Assembly (NCBI RefSeq): GCF_010811875.1
Contig: NZ_VKHP01000071.1
Coordinates: 1 to 35,864 of the forward strand
Origin: Bradyrhizobium uaiense
GTDB lineage: Bacteria > Pseudomonadota > Alphaproteobacteria > Rhizobiales > Xanthobacteraceae
Reading direction: 5' to 3'
DNA: 35,864 nt
Shown: positions 1 to 8,000 of the stretch, in pieces
Position numbering within the stretch: position 1 is the stretch's first letter
Layout: every line of letters begins with the position of its first letter
Notes under the pieces: model-generated
Told to the model about the DNA's origin: nothing
The model's input: only the letters and a program-made list of their open reading frames with translations
The model's database searches: none
Made by a program: the position numbers and the translations under genes

Positions 1-45
1 AATATACTTCGACGTATCCATCCCAATGCGGATAATCTCTCTCAC
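1..45 (-). CDS. IS110-family transposase, N-terminal fragment cut by window edge
   Basis: Reading the minus strand from a GTG at 45 gives V-R-E-I-I-R-I-G-M-D-T-S-K-Y-I, open to the window edge. The G-M-D-T-S-K segment is the start typical of IS110-family (DEDD, RuvC-like) transposases; its Asp would be the first catalytic acid. A good ribosome binding site, AAGGGAG, lies at 52-58 in minus sense, about 7 bases before the GTG. Only 15 codons are visible, so intactness cannot be judged. The family call comes from recognising this N-terminus, not from a search. Right-edge assemblies often break in such elements, so the window may begin at a contig end. Confidence 0.7.
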   Translation of the reverse strand, partial: MREIIRIGMDTSKYI

Positions 46-165
46 GGACGGCTCCCTTGTCTGAGATTTGCAACAACCTCATTCTGGCACACTGATGCCG
101 TAGGGGGCCGTCCACCCCATCAACCACTAATCATTGCCGTTACGCGGATTGTTGCCCCAGCGTCG
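1..165 (-). mobile_element. End of an IS110-family element (non-coding left end plus transposase start)
   Basis: The transposase start at 45 is preceded in minus sense by about 120 bases with no gene, and then by a copy of the chromosomal palindromic repeat (about 165-220). The outer boundary is an estimate: similarity to the other two repeat copies fades near 155-165. In the IS110 group the non-coding end upstream of the transposase encodes the bridge RNA that guides target choice. Whether this stretch does so is inference, because only one end is present. No terminal inverted repeat is visible, as expected for this family. Confidence 0.5.
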
Positions 166-220
166 CACCAAATAGACAGCCGGGGTAATGGGTCCCGGCC
201 TTCGCCGGGACGACGGTGGA
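165..220. repeat. Half copy of the palindromic intergenic repeat
   Basis: A perfect stem GTCCCGGC / GCCGGGAC with loop CTTC occupies 192-211. The flank from about 165 (CCCCAGCGTCGC, then GGGGTAATG) matches the reverse complement of the left arm of the copy at 2001-2060. The other arm is missing and is replaced by the IS110-type end. This suggests the element inserted inside the repeat. Confidence 0.7.
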
Positions 221-338
221 TAGTTACCCCGCCCGCATTTTCGCATCCCTGCCCCGGCGTCTCGCCACAAGCCTGCCTCCCCCGACCTCACGTAAGCTCG
301 CCCTCGCGAACAACAAAAAACGCACAGGGAGGCTCACG

Positions 339-1544
339 ATGATCTGGAAGGCCATCACGGCAGCCGCAGCGCTTGCGCTCGCGACACAGGTGCACGCCGC
401 CGAGAAGAAATACGGCACTGGTGCCAGCGACACCGAGATCAAGCTCGGACAGACCTCGCCATTCTCGGGCGCGGCGTCGGCCTATAGCGTGATCGCCAAG
501 GTTCAGGCCGCCTACTTCAGGATGATCAACGACCAGGGCGGCGTGAACGGGCGCAAGATCAACCTGATCACGCTCGACGACGGCTACTCGCCGCCGAAGA
601 CGGTGGAGCAGACCCGCAAGCTGGTGGAGCAGGAGGAGGTCGCCGCGATCCTCAATCCGCTGGGCACGCCCACGGGCCTTGCCGTGCGCAAATATCTCAA
701 CGACAAGAAAGTGCCGCAGCTGTTCGTCGGCGCCGGCGCCACGCTGTGGGGCGACTATGCGCATTATCCGTGGTCGATCGGCTTCCAGCCGTCGTACCAG
801 GCCGAGACCGCGGTCTACGCCAAATACGTGCTGACCCAGAAGCCGGACGCCAGGATCGCGCTGTTCTACCAGAACGACGACGCCGGCAAGGATTACGGCA
901 ACGGCTTCAAGAAGGGACTGGGGCCGGAGAACACTGCCAGGATGGTGGTGGCGGAGACGACCTATGAATCGACCGATCCGACCGTCGACAGCCAGATCGT
1001 GAAGCTGAAGGCCTCCGGCGCCAACGTGCTGTTCATGCACGCGATCCCGAAGCAAGCGGCGCAGGCGATCAAGAAGATCGGCGAGATCGGCTGGAAGCCG
1101 GATTTGTTCTTCCTCGCGGCGACCTCGACCTCGGTGTCCTCGGTGCTGAAGCCGGCCGGCTTCGAATATTCCAGGGACATCATCTCGTCCTACTCGCTGA
1201 AGGATCCGAACGATCCGCAATGGAAGGCGGATCCGGACGTGATCGCCTGGCAGGATTTCATGAAGACGTATTTCCCGGACGGCAATCTGCAGGACCAGCT
1301 GATCGTCTACGGCTATGTGGTGGCGGAGGCGACGGTGCAGGTGCTGAAGCAATGCGGCGACGACCTCACTCATGAGAACATCATGAAGCAGGCCGCCAAC
1401 CTCGACATCGCGCTGCCGATGTTCCTGCCCGGCATCAAGGTGAAGACCTCGCCGACCGACTATTTCCCGGTCGAAGCGATGCGGCTGCAGAAGTTCAACG
1501 GCGAGACCTGGCAGCTGTTCGGCGACACCATCGGGAACGATTGA
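339..1544 (+). CDS. ABC transporter substrate-binding protein, branched-chain amino acid type
   Basis: This 401-residue periplasmic binding protein of the Leu/Ile/Val (type I fold, LivJ-like) class would capture a small organic substrate for an ABC importer. A signal peptide (K-A-I-T then an alanine/leucine-rich core, ending V-H-A) is followed by a mature start of the form I-K-L-G-Q-T-S-P-F-S-G, typical of the family. The ATG at 339 was chosen because AGGGAGG lies at 326-332, six bases upstream; an in-frame upstream start at 216 would place the signal peptide internally and runs into the repeat. No permease or ATPase gene is adjacent, so it is an orphan binding protein. The substrate cannot be read from sequence; Bradyrhizobium carries many such paralogues, often for aromatic or fatty acids. 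Confidence 0.9.
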   Translation: MIWKAITAAAALALATQVHAAEKKYGTGASDTEIKLGQTSPFSGAASAYSVIAKVQAAYFRMINDQGGVNGRKINLITLDDGYSPPKTVEQTRKLVEQEEVAAILNPLGTPTGLAVRKYLNDKKVPQLFVGAGATLWGDYAHYPWSIGFQPSYQAETAVYAKYVLTQKPDARIALFYQNDDAGKDYGNGFKKGLGPENTARMVVAETTYESTDPTVDSQIVKLKASGANVLFMHAIPKQAAQAIKKIGEIGWKPDLFFLAATSTSVSSVLKPAGFEYSRDIISSYSLKDPNDPQWKADPDVIAWQDFMKTYFPDGNLQDQLIVYGYVVAEATVQVLKQCGDDLTHENIMKQAANLDIALPMFLPGIKVKTSPTDYFPVEAMRLQKFNGETWQLFGDTIGND

Positions 1545-1619
1545 GGAGAGTTGTTGAGCGCGATCCCATCCACATCGTCTCCCGGCGCCGGAGTGCGGCG
1601 GGAAATTGTAGAACGCAAA

Positions 1620-1790
1620 CCCATCCACATCGTCGTCCCGGCGAAGGCCGGGACCCATTACCCCGACTGCATGGTGTGGCGCGAAGCTGTGGCCGCAGCC
1701 CGCTTCAGCAATAGGCGGCGGTGATAATGGGTCCCGGCCCCCGTGCGCAATTGCGCACTAGGCCGGGACGACGCGGAGGTGAGACTTCCC
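1620..1790. repeat. Palindromic intergenic repeat, full copy (variant right arm)
   Basis: The left arm is a perfect stem GTCCCGGC-GAAG-GCCGGGAC at 1635-1654. The right arm is a stem GTCCCGGCC (1731-1739) / GGCCGGGAC (1761-1769) enclosing a perfect 16-base palindrome, GTGCGCAATTGCGCAC, at 1744-1759. Both arms lie about 75 bases apart in inverted orientation. The leader CCATCCACATCGTCGTCCC is shared with the copy at 1994-2012, and a degenerate copy of it occurs at 1565-1585. The whole 1545-2170 gap holds only these repeats and no convincing gene. Confidence 0.85.
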
Positions 1791-1989
1791 AAGCCAACAG
1801 CGGCCGGACGACGCGGAAACGTCTGTTCAGAAGCACGCAAATGCCACACGCCCTTGCGGCGAGCGTAGGTCTGCCTGATTTCGGAATATTGGAAATATAT
1901 CCCTGAGTTGCCCGACGCGTCAAGCGGCCTGATCCGACGCCAGCCACCGCGGGCTACTGTGCATGGGGTTGTTTTCGATATTTTGGCAA

Positions 1990-2158
1990 TGCCCCTCCAC
2001 ATCGTCGTCCCGGCGAAGGCCGGGACCCATTACCCCGACTGCGTGCGTGGCGCGACGCTGGGGCCACGGCCCGCTGCAACAACAGCCTGCGGTGCTTATG
2101 GGTCCCGGCCTTCGCCGGGACGACGGAGGTTAGACTCCCGCCGCCAACAACGGCCAAG
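1990..2158. repeat. Palindromic intergenic repeat, full copy
   Basis: The left arm GTCCCGGC-GAAG-GCCGGGAC (2007-2026) and the right arm GTCCCGGC-CTTC-GCCGGGAC (2102-2121) are perfect hairpins in inverted orientation. CCCATTACCCCGACTGCGTG follows the left arm and is nearly identical to the stretch after the left arm at 1647. A tail GACGGAGG-TTAGACTCCC (2122-2139) recurs as GACGCGGAGG-CTAGACTCCC just downstream, at the very end of the esterase gene. Confidence 0.85.
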
Positions 2159-2170
2159 ACGACGCGGAGG

Positions 2171-3133
2171 CTAGACTCCCCGCTCCAACAACACCCGAAA
2201 ATCCGCCCGCGCCCGCTGCGCCTCGGCGCGGGCTGCGTCCGACGCATCGCCGAGCCCGAAATAGCCGTGAATGAGCCCCTCGCCCGTGTGATACGCGACC
2301 TGCACCCCGGCCGCCTGCAACGCCTTGGCATAGGCATGGCCCTCGTCACGCAGGGGGTCGAACCAGGCTGTGGTGACGACAGCCGGCGCAACACCCGCAA
2401 GGCTCTTCGCGCGCAGCGGCGAGACGCGCCAGTCGGCGCCTTGCGCCTTGTCGGCGAGATAATGCCCCGCGAACCACCGCATCGTCTCACTCGTCAGGAA
2501 GTAGCCCTCTGCATTCTCGGTGCGCGACGGGAATTTGGCGTTCTCGGTGGCATCGGCGTAACTGCCGACCACGTCGGTGACGGGATAGACCAGCAATTGC
2601 GCGGCGAGCTTGATGCCGGCGTCGCGGCAGGCGAGCGCGGTGGCGGCGGCGAGATTGCCGCCGGCGGAATCGCCGGCGACGCCGATGCGGGAGAGATCGC
2701 CGCCGAAGTCGCCGATCCGCGCAACGACGTCGCGGATCGCGGCAAACGCATCCTCGAACGCACCGGGAAAGCGCGTCTCCGGCGGTTGTCGGTAATCGAC
2801 CGAGATCACCACCGCGCCGGTCTCGATCACGAGGTTGCGCGCCTGGCGGTCATGGGTCTCGAGATCGCCGGCGACCCAGCCGCCGCCGTGGAAGAAGATC
2901 ACGGTCGGCGCCCTGCCGGTACCGTTCCGATAGAGCCGCGCGCCGAGCTTGCCGGCAGCGCCCTGCACTTCGATGTCGCTGGCCACATCGACCGGCGGCG
3001 GCGGCACCGCCTTGCGCGCCTCGGCCAGCGCGCGGAGCGATTCGCGACAGCTCTGCGGCGTCATGGTTGCGGGCTCGCGCAAAGGCAGCAGCGGGATGAT
3101 GTTGGCAATGACGGGATCGAGCGGAAGCGGCAT
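2171..3133 (-). CDS. Alpha/beta hydrolase, hormone-sensitive-lipase (family IV) esterase
   Basis: This 320-residue cytoplasmic carboxylesterase has the family IV signatures: oxyanion-hole motif H-G-G-G-W at 82-86, nucleophile elbow G-D-S-A-G with Ser156, Asp259 in F-D-P-L-R-D-E, and His289 in I-H-G-Y-F. The length is normal for the family. The ATG at 3133 has AAGGA five bases upstream. It follows the flavin monooxygenase by 29 bases on the same strand, so the two are probably co-transcribed. An oxygenase paired with an esterase would fit oxidation then ester hydrolysis of a small ketone or ester; that pathway is inference. Oddly, the last codons and stop lie inside a sequence that is repeated in the adjacent palindromic-repeat tail. 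Confidence 0.92.
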   Translation of the reverse strand: MPLPLDPVIANIIPLLPLREPATMTPQSCRESLRALAEARKAVPPPPVDVASDIEVQGAAGKLGARLYRNGTGRAPTVIFFHGGGWVAGDLETHDRQARNLVIETGAVVISVDYRQPPETRFPGAFEDAFAAIRDVVARIGDFGGDLSRIGVAGDSAGGNLAAATALACRDAGIKLAAQLLVYPVTDVVGSYADATENAKFPSRTENAEGYFLTSETMRWFAGHYLADKAQGADWRVSPLRAKSLAGVAPAVVTTAWFDPLRDEGHAYAKALQAAGVQVAYHTGEGLIHGYFGLGDASDAARAEAQRARADFRVLLERGV

Positions 3134-3162
3134 GGGAGTCCTTCAGTGCGAGTGCTTGCAGT

Positions 3163-4938
3163 TCATTTCAAATGCTTGGAAAGCGTGCCGGCCTCGATCG
3201 CCGCGATTTGCAGCGCGATGAAGCGGCTGTAGATGCGGGCCTGCGAGAACGCGCCGCCGGTGAACCAGAGGCCGGGCTGCGGCGTGCGCGTCCACATGTT
3301 GCGCAGCTCCTGCGTCGCATCGTCAAAGCCCCAGACGCGGCCGACACGCGCGGCGACGTCCTCGCCGAACAGTTTTGCGAGCAGATGATCGTGGGCCTTG
3401 TAGCCGGTGGCGAGCACGAACAACTCGGCCGCGAGCGCCGTGCCGTCTTTCAGCGCGAGACCAGAGGCGGTGAAGCCTGTGATGTCGGCGGCCTGGATCA
3501 GGCGAATCCTGCCGTCGGCGATCAGCTCGGAGCAGCCGACGTTGAAATAATAGCCGCCGCCGCGGGAGCGGAATTTCAACGGCCAGCCGGTGCCGTCCTC
3601 GCCGAATTCGAGCCGGAAACCGGCGCGCTCCAGCCGCGACAGCAGCGGCGCATCGAGCCGCTTCACCTCGTCGGTGATGATCTTGTGCGCGATCTTCATG
3701 ACCGGCAGCGGCACGCCGGAATTGAGGATGTCGCGCACCTCGATCGGCGGGCCGTCGCCGAGATAGGTCTTGTCGTAAAGCTGCGCCGGCTCGACATTGA
3801 CCACCATGGTCGGGCTGCGCTGCACCATGGTGACGTCGGCGCTGGCGGCATGCAGCTCCTGGCAGATGTCATGCGCGCTGGTGCCGGTGCCGAACACGAC
3901 CACCGAACGCCCGGCCCATTCGCGTCCTGCCGCGAACGCGCCGGAGTGCAGCACTTGGCCCTTGAAATTCTCGATGCCGGCAATCGTCGGAATGTTCGGC
4001 GTGCCGCTGACGCTGGTCGCGAGCACGATGTGCTTCGGATGCAGCGCTCGCGGACCGTCGCTTCGTTGCAATGTCACCGTCCAGCGTTGTGCGGCATCGT
4101 CGTAGCGCGCCCCCTCGAACGAGGTCTCGGTCCAGAAGTCGAGCTCCATGATGTCGACATAGCTTTCCAGCCAGTTCGCGATCTTGTCCTTCGGGATGTA
4201 GTCCGGAAAGCTCGGCGGGAACGGCAGGTAACGAAACAGATTGACCGGCGTCTTGTTGTGCAGCTTGAGGCCGCGGTAGCGCAGCCGCCAATTGTCGCCG
4301 ATGCGGCGCTCGCGATCGACGATCAAGGCATCGAGCCCGATCCGCTTGCACTCCACGGCGACCGCGATGCCGGCATGGCCGCCGCCGACAATGAGCACAT
4401 CAGGCTCGCGGTCGGCATAGGCGCGCGAGGCCTGCCTCTGCTCCAGCCAGTCCGGTGCGGCGAAATCGCGCGCGTGGGATTCCTCGCTGGCGCGATCGGC
4501 GCGCGCATCGCAGATGCGGTTGAAGTCAGGCATCGCCGAGAACGTCCACGCCGCGGAATTTCCGCCGCTGTCGTGCAGCAGGCGGACCGCACCGGTGCCC
4601 GGACCGTTCGACGTGTCGAAAGTGAAGACCGCCTCGATCACCTCGTGTCCGGCCACCACGGCCCGCCGCGGGTTCAACGCACGGTCATCGAGGCGAAATC
4701 CGCGCGCGTTGACCGCGGCAGCGCGCTCGAGCAGCTCGGCAACGACACGCTGCCGTCCGCTGAACGTCGCAAAATGCCAGGAAATGCCGAAGATATTGCG
4801 CCAGTGGCTCTCGGGCGCGAACAGCGCGGAAAGTGCGTCAATGGAACGGCCCGTGAGCGCCGCATCGAGCGCGCCGATCCATCGCTCGGCGATGAGTTCA
4901 GGCGCGTCCTCGGTCGCCGGGTTCAGTTTGTCCAGCAT
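3163..4938 (-). CDS. Flavin-containing monooxygenase with N-terminal SnoaL-like domain
   Basis: This 591-residue FAD/NADPH-dependent oxygenase has an FAD-binding motif G-G-G-H-A-G near 185-190. The FMO fingerprint F-K-G-Q-V-L-H-S-G-A-F lies near 324-334, matching FxGxxxHxxxF (FMO or YUC-like) rather than the Baeyer-Villiger version, which ends in Trp. A second nucleotide motif, F-G-T-G-T-S-A-H-D, lies near 350, and the C-terminal L-A-T-G-Y near 508. The first 130 residues look like an NTF2/SnoaL-type alpha+beta domain, an accessory seen on several bacterial FMOs. The ATG at 4938 was chosen over an upstream in-frame start at 4998, which lies inside a long hairpin. Substrate unknown. It is followed by the esterase and preceded by aas. 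Confidence 0.88.
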   Translation of the reverse strand: MLDKLNPATEDAPELIAERWIGALDAALTGRSIDALSALFAPESHWRNIFGISWHFATFSGRQRVVAELLERAAAVNARGFRLDDRALNPRRAVVAGHEVIEAVFTFDTSNGPGTGAVRLLHDSGGNSAAWTFSAMPDFNRICDARADRASEESHARDFAAPDWLEQRQASRAYADREPDVLIVGGGHAGIAVAVECKRIGLDALIVDRERRIGDNWRLRYRGLKLHNKTPVNLFRYLPFPPSFPDYIPKDKIANWLESYVDIMELDFWTETSFEGARYDDAAQRWTVTLQRSDGPRALHPKHIVLATSVSGTPNIPTIAGIENFKGQVLHSGAFAAGREWAGRSVVVFGTGTSAHDICQELHAASADVTMVQRSPTMVVNVEPAQLYDKTYLGDGPPIEVRDILNSGVPLPVMKIAHKIITDEVKRLDAPLLSRLERAGFRLEFGEDGTGWPLKFRSRGGGYYFNVGCSELIADGRIRLIQAADITGFTASGLALKDGTALAAELFVLATGYKAHDHLLAKLFGEDVAARVGRVWGFDDATQELRNMWTRTPQPGLWFTGGAFSQARIYSRFIALQIAAIEAGTLSKHLK

Positions 4939-4942
4939 GATC

Positions 4943-4996
4943 GTGCTTTCTCGGGAGCAGTTGCCGACTATCTGACAACATGCTCCCGAAAAGCAC
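4943..4996 (-). promoter_or_regulatory. Long inverted repeat immediately before the monooxygenase start
   Basis: Arm GTGCTTTCTCGGGAGCA (4943-4959) pairs with TGCTCCCGAAAAGCAC (4981-4996), with one bulge. An inner GTTG/CAAC pair (4960-4963 / 4976-4979) leaves a small loop. In minus sense the 3' arm ends four bases before the ATG at 4938, so the Shine-Dalgarno region lies in the stem. It could be an operator, an RNA switch hiding the ribosome site, or an aas terminator with little U-tract. The sequence does not decide between these. Confidence 0.6.
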
Positions 4997-5003
4997 AACC
5001 ATC

Positions 5004-5046
5004 ATGCCAACACTCGTGCCAGGACCCATGCCAAGGCTCATGCAAC
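5004..5046. repeat. Degenerate 12-bp tandem repeat at the end of aas
   Basis: Three and a half units of 12 bases run in register: ATGCCAACACTC, GTGCCAGGACCC, ATGCCAAGGCTC, then ATGCAACG. The array crosses the aas stop codon at 5038-5040 and ends about eight bases before the long hairpin. Function unknown. Confidence 0.65.
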
Positions 5047-8000
5047 GTGTTGCTGACGCGCCTCCGGCTCGGCCTCGGCCGCATCGGTATTCTCGTCCGT
5101 CTGCGGCGCGGGCGCCGGCGCAGCAGCGGCGAGTTCCTTGGCGAGTGCGGTGGCACCGACATAGTCGGTCTTGCCGGTGCCGAGCAGCGGCACCTTGTCG
5201 ACGACGCGGATGTCGGCGGGCACCGCGAGCTCGGAGGCGCCACTGCTCTTGGCCTGGCGCTGCATCGCGGCGCGGTCGGCGTCCTTCTGCGTGGTGAGCA
5301 GCACGATGCGTTCGCCCTTGCGCTGATCGGGCAGCGTGACCGCAACCGACATCGCCTGCGGCCACAGTGTGGTCGCCATCGACTCCACCGCCGACAGCGA
5401 GACCATTTCGCCGGCGATCTTGGCGAAGCGCTTGGCGCGGCCCTTGATCGCGATGAAGCCCTGCGCGTCGACCGTGACGATGTCGCCGGTGTCGTGCCAG
5501 CCCTCGGGCAGCGGCTCCAGCACGCCGGGATTTTCGGCGCGGAGATAGCCGATCATCACGTTCGGGCCCTTCACCGAGAGGCGGCCGCCTTCCTCGATGC
5601 CGGGGACTGGATCGAGGCGGTACTGCATCAGCGGCGAGATACGGCCAACGGTGCCCTGGCGGTTGGCCATCGGCGTGTTCATCGCCAGCACCGGCGCGGT
5701 CTCGGTGACGCCGTAGCCTTCGAGAATGCGGATGCCGTAGCGTTCCATGTAGATCTGCCGCGTGCGCTCCTTCACCGCTTCCGCACCGGCGATGACGAGC
5801 CGCAGCGTGCGGAAATCGTAGGCATGCGCCGAGCGGGCGTAGCCCGTGAGGAACGTGTCGGTGCCGAACAGGATCGTTGCGCCGGTCTGGTAGATCAGCT
5901 CCGGCACGATGCGGTAATGCAGCGGCGACGGATACATGAAGATCGGAATGCCGCCGAGGATCGGCATCATCATGCCGCCGGTCAGACCGAACGAGTGGAA
6001 CACCGGCAGGACATTGAACACCTTGTCGTTGGCATTGGCATCGACCCGCGCCAGCGCCTGCGCCGCGTTGGCGAGGATGTTGCGGTGGGACAGCACGACG
6101 CCCTTCGGGGTGCCTTCCGAACCCGAAGTGAACAGGATGACCGCGGGATCGTTGGCGTTGCGGGCGACGCGCGGCGCGATGCCGGCGCGGAAACCTGCGA
6201 TCTTGTCGGCGAGGCTGATGTCCGCCCTGACATCCTCGAGATAGACGACACGGGCCGCCTGGCCTGCCATTGCCGCGATCAGCTTGTCGAGCTTGCCCTT
6301 CTCGATGAAGGCCTGCGAGGTCAGTACGGTCGTCACCTGCGCCGCCTTCATCGCTGCCAGCACGTTGACCGGACCGGCCGAGAAGTTGAGCATCGCCGGC
6401 ACCCGGCCGATGGTCTGCAGCGCCATGAACACGACGGCGACGCCGGCCGAGTTCGGCAGCAGCACGCCGACATTCTCGCCCACCGAAGTCTCCTGCTCGA
6501 GCTTGCGGCTCAAGACCTGCGCGCCGAGGATCAGCTTGCGATAAGTCAGCTTGGTGCCGAGCGCGTCCTCTATGATCGGCTTGCCGGTGTCGCGGTCGCG
6601 GTAGGCATGGCCAAGACCCTCGAACAAAGTCTGGTCGAGCATCGCGTTCTGGACCATGGCGTCGATCATGACGTCCTGCAGCGCAGCGCCGGCGGCGTTG
6701 CGGCGTGCCTTGCCCTTCAGCGACTGGTCGATCGGCAGCTTCACCGGCGGCAGGATCGAGATCGTCACCTTGGGGAACCAGGAGCGTTTGATCTCGCCGT
6801 TCTTGAGATAGCTGAGATGCGAACGCTGCGCGCCCTCGATGCGGACCGGAACGACGACCGCATCGGCCTTGTCGGCGATCATCGCGGTGCCGTCATACAC
6901 CTTCATCAGCGAGCCCGAGACCGTGATCCGGCCTTCGGGGAAGATCACGACCGGCTCGCCGGCGGCAACCAGCTTGATCAGGTCACGCGCGGCCAGCGGC
7001 TTCGACGGGTCCATCGTGTAGTGCTTGATCATCTTCAGGAACGGCTTGGCCCACCACGCCTTGGCGATGCCGGTGTCGACCGCGAAGCTCGCATCGATCG
7101 GCAGCATGGCGTGCAGCAAGGGACCGTCGACCAGGCTGACATGGTTGGGCGCGATCAGCATGCGGGTGCCTGCGGGCGGCAGGTTCTCCATGCCGCGCAC
7201 CTCGAGCCGGAACAGCGCGCGGAACAGCAGCGCGCCGAAATCGCGGACGCCTTCCTTGCCCCACTTGTTCAGCACGAACCAGACGCTGCCGAAGCTCGCG
7301 ATGGCGAGGCCGAAGAAGATCCAGGCGATCGGCAGGCCGATCGATTGCAGGGCGCCGACGAACACCGCGCCGACGACCATGAAGCCGGCCTGCAGGATGT
7401 TGCCGGCGGCGATGATGCGGGCGCGCTCGGACGGCGCGGTCCAGGCCTGCACGGCGGCAAACGCGGGCACCACGAACAGGCCGCCGCCGAAGGCGAACAG
7501 GAAGAAGTCGGCCAGCATGCGGAAGCCACTGAGCGAGCTCGCGAACGCAGCCGCGCTGACGTCCTTGCCGAGCGAGGTGGTGGCGATCGCAAGTGCGAGG
7601 TCGAGGCCGATCACGCCCATCACGATGGCGCCGATCGGCACCAGCGCGATATTCGGGCGAACATGGCTCAGCTGCGCAGCGAACAGCGAGCCGGCGGCGA
7701 TGCCGATCGCGAACACGGCGAGGCACAGCGTGACCACGCCCTCGGTGCCGCCGACACCTTCCTTGATCAGCGCAGGCAGCAGCGACAGCACGATCGCGCC
7801 GACCATCCAGAACCAGGACACGATCACCATGCCGTCCCACAGCCGCTGCTCGGCATAGAGCGACTTCAACAGGCGCACGGTCGAGGTCCAGGGATTCCTG
7901 GTGATCGGCAGGTCGGGAGCCGAGGGCTGGGTCAGCGGGATGCGCGAGGCAAATCCCCAGGACAGCACCGACAGACCGACCACCGCGGTGCAGATCCAGC

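Noticed and set aside
216..338. Extended N-terminus for the first binding protein
   Set aside because: It would begin in the palindromic repeat and bury a good signal peptide; ATG 339 has AGGGAGG at proper spacing.
1620..2158. CRISPR array
   Set aside because: The repeated units are inverted hairpin pairs of unequal spacing, not short direct repeats with uniform spacers.
1721..2174. Short frames inside 1545-2170
   Set aside because: They read through palindromic repeats and carry the low-complexity Arg/Pro/Gly composition such repeats produce.
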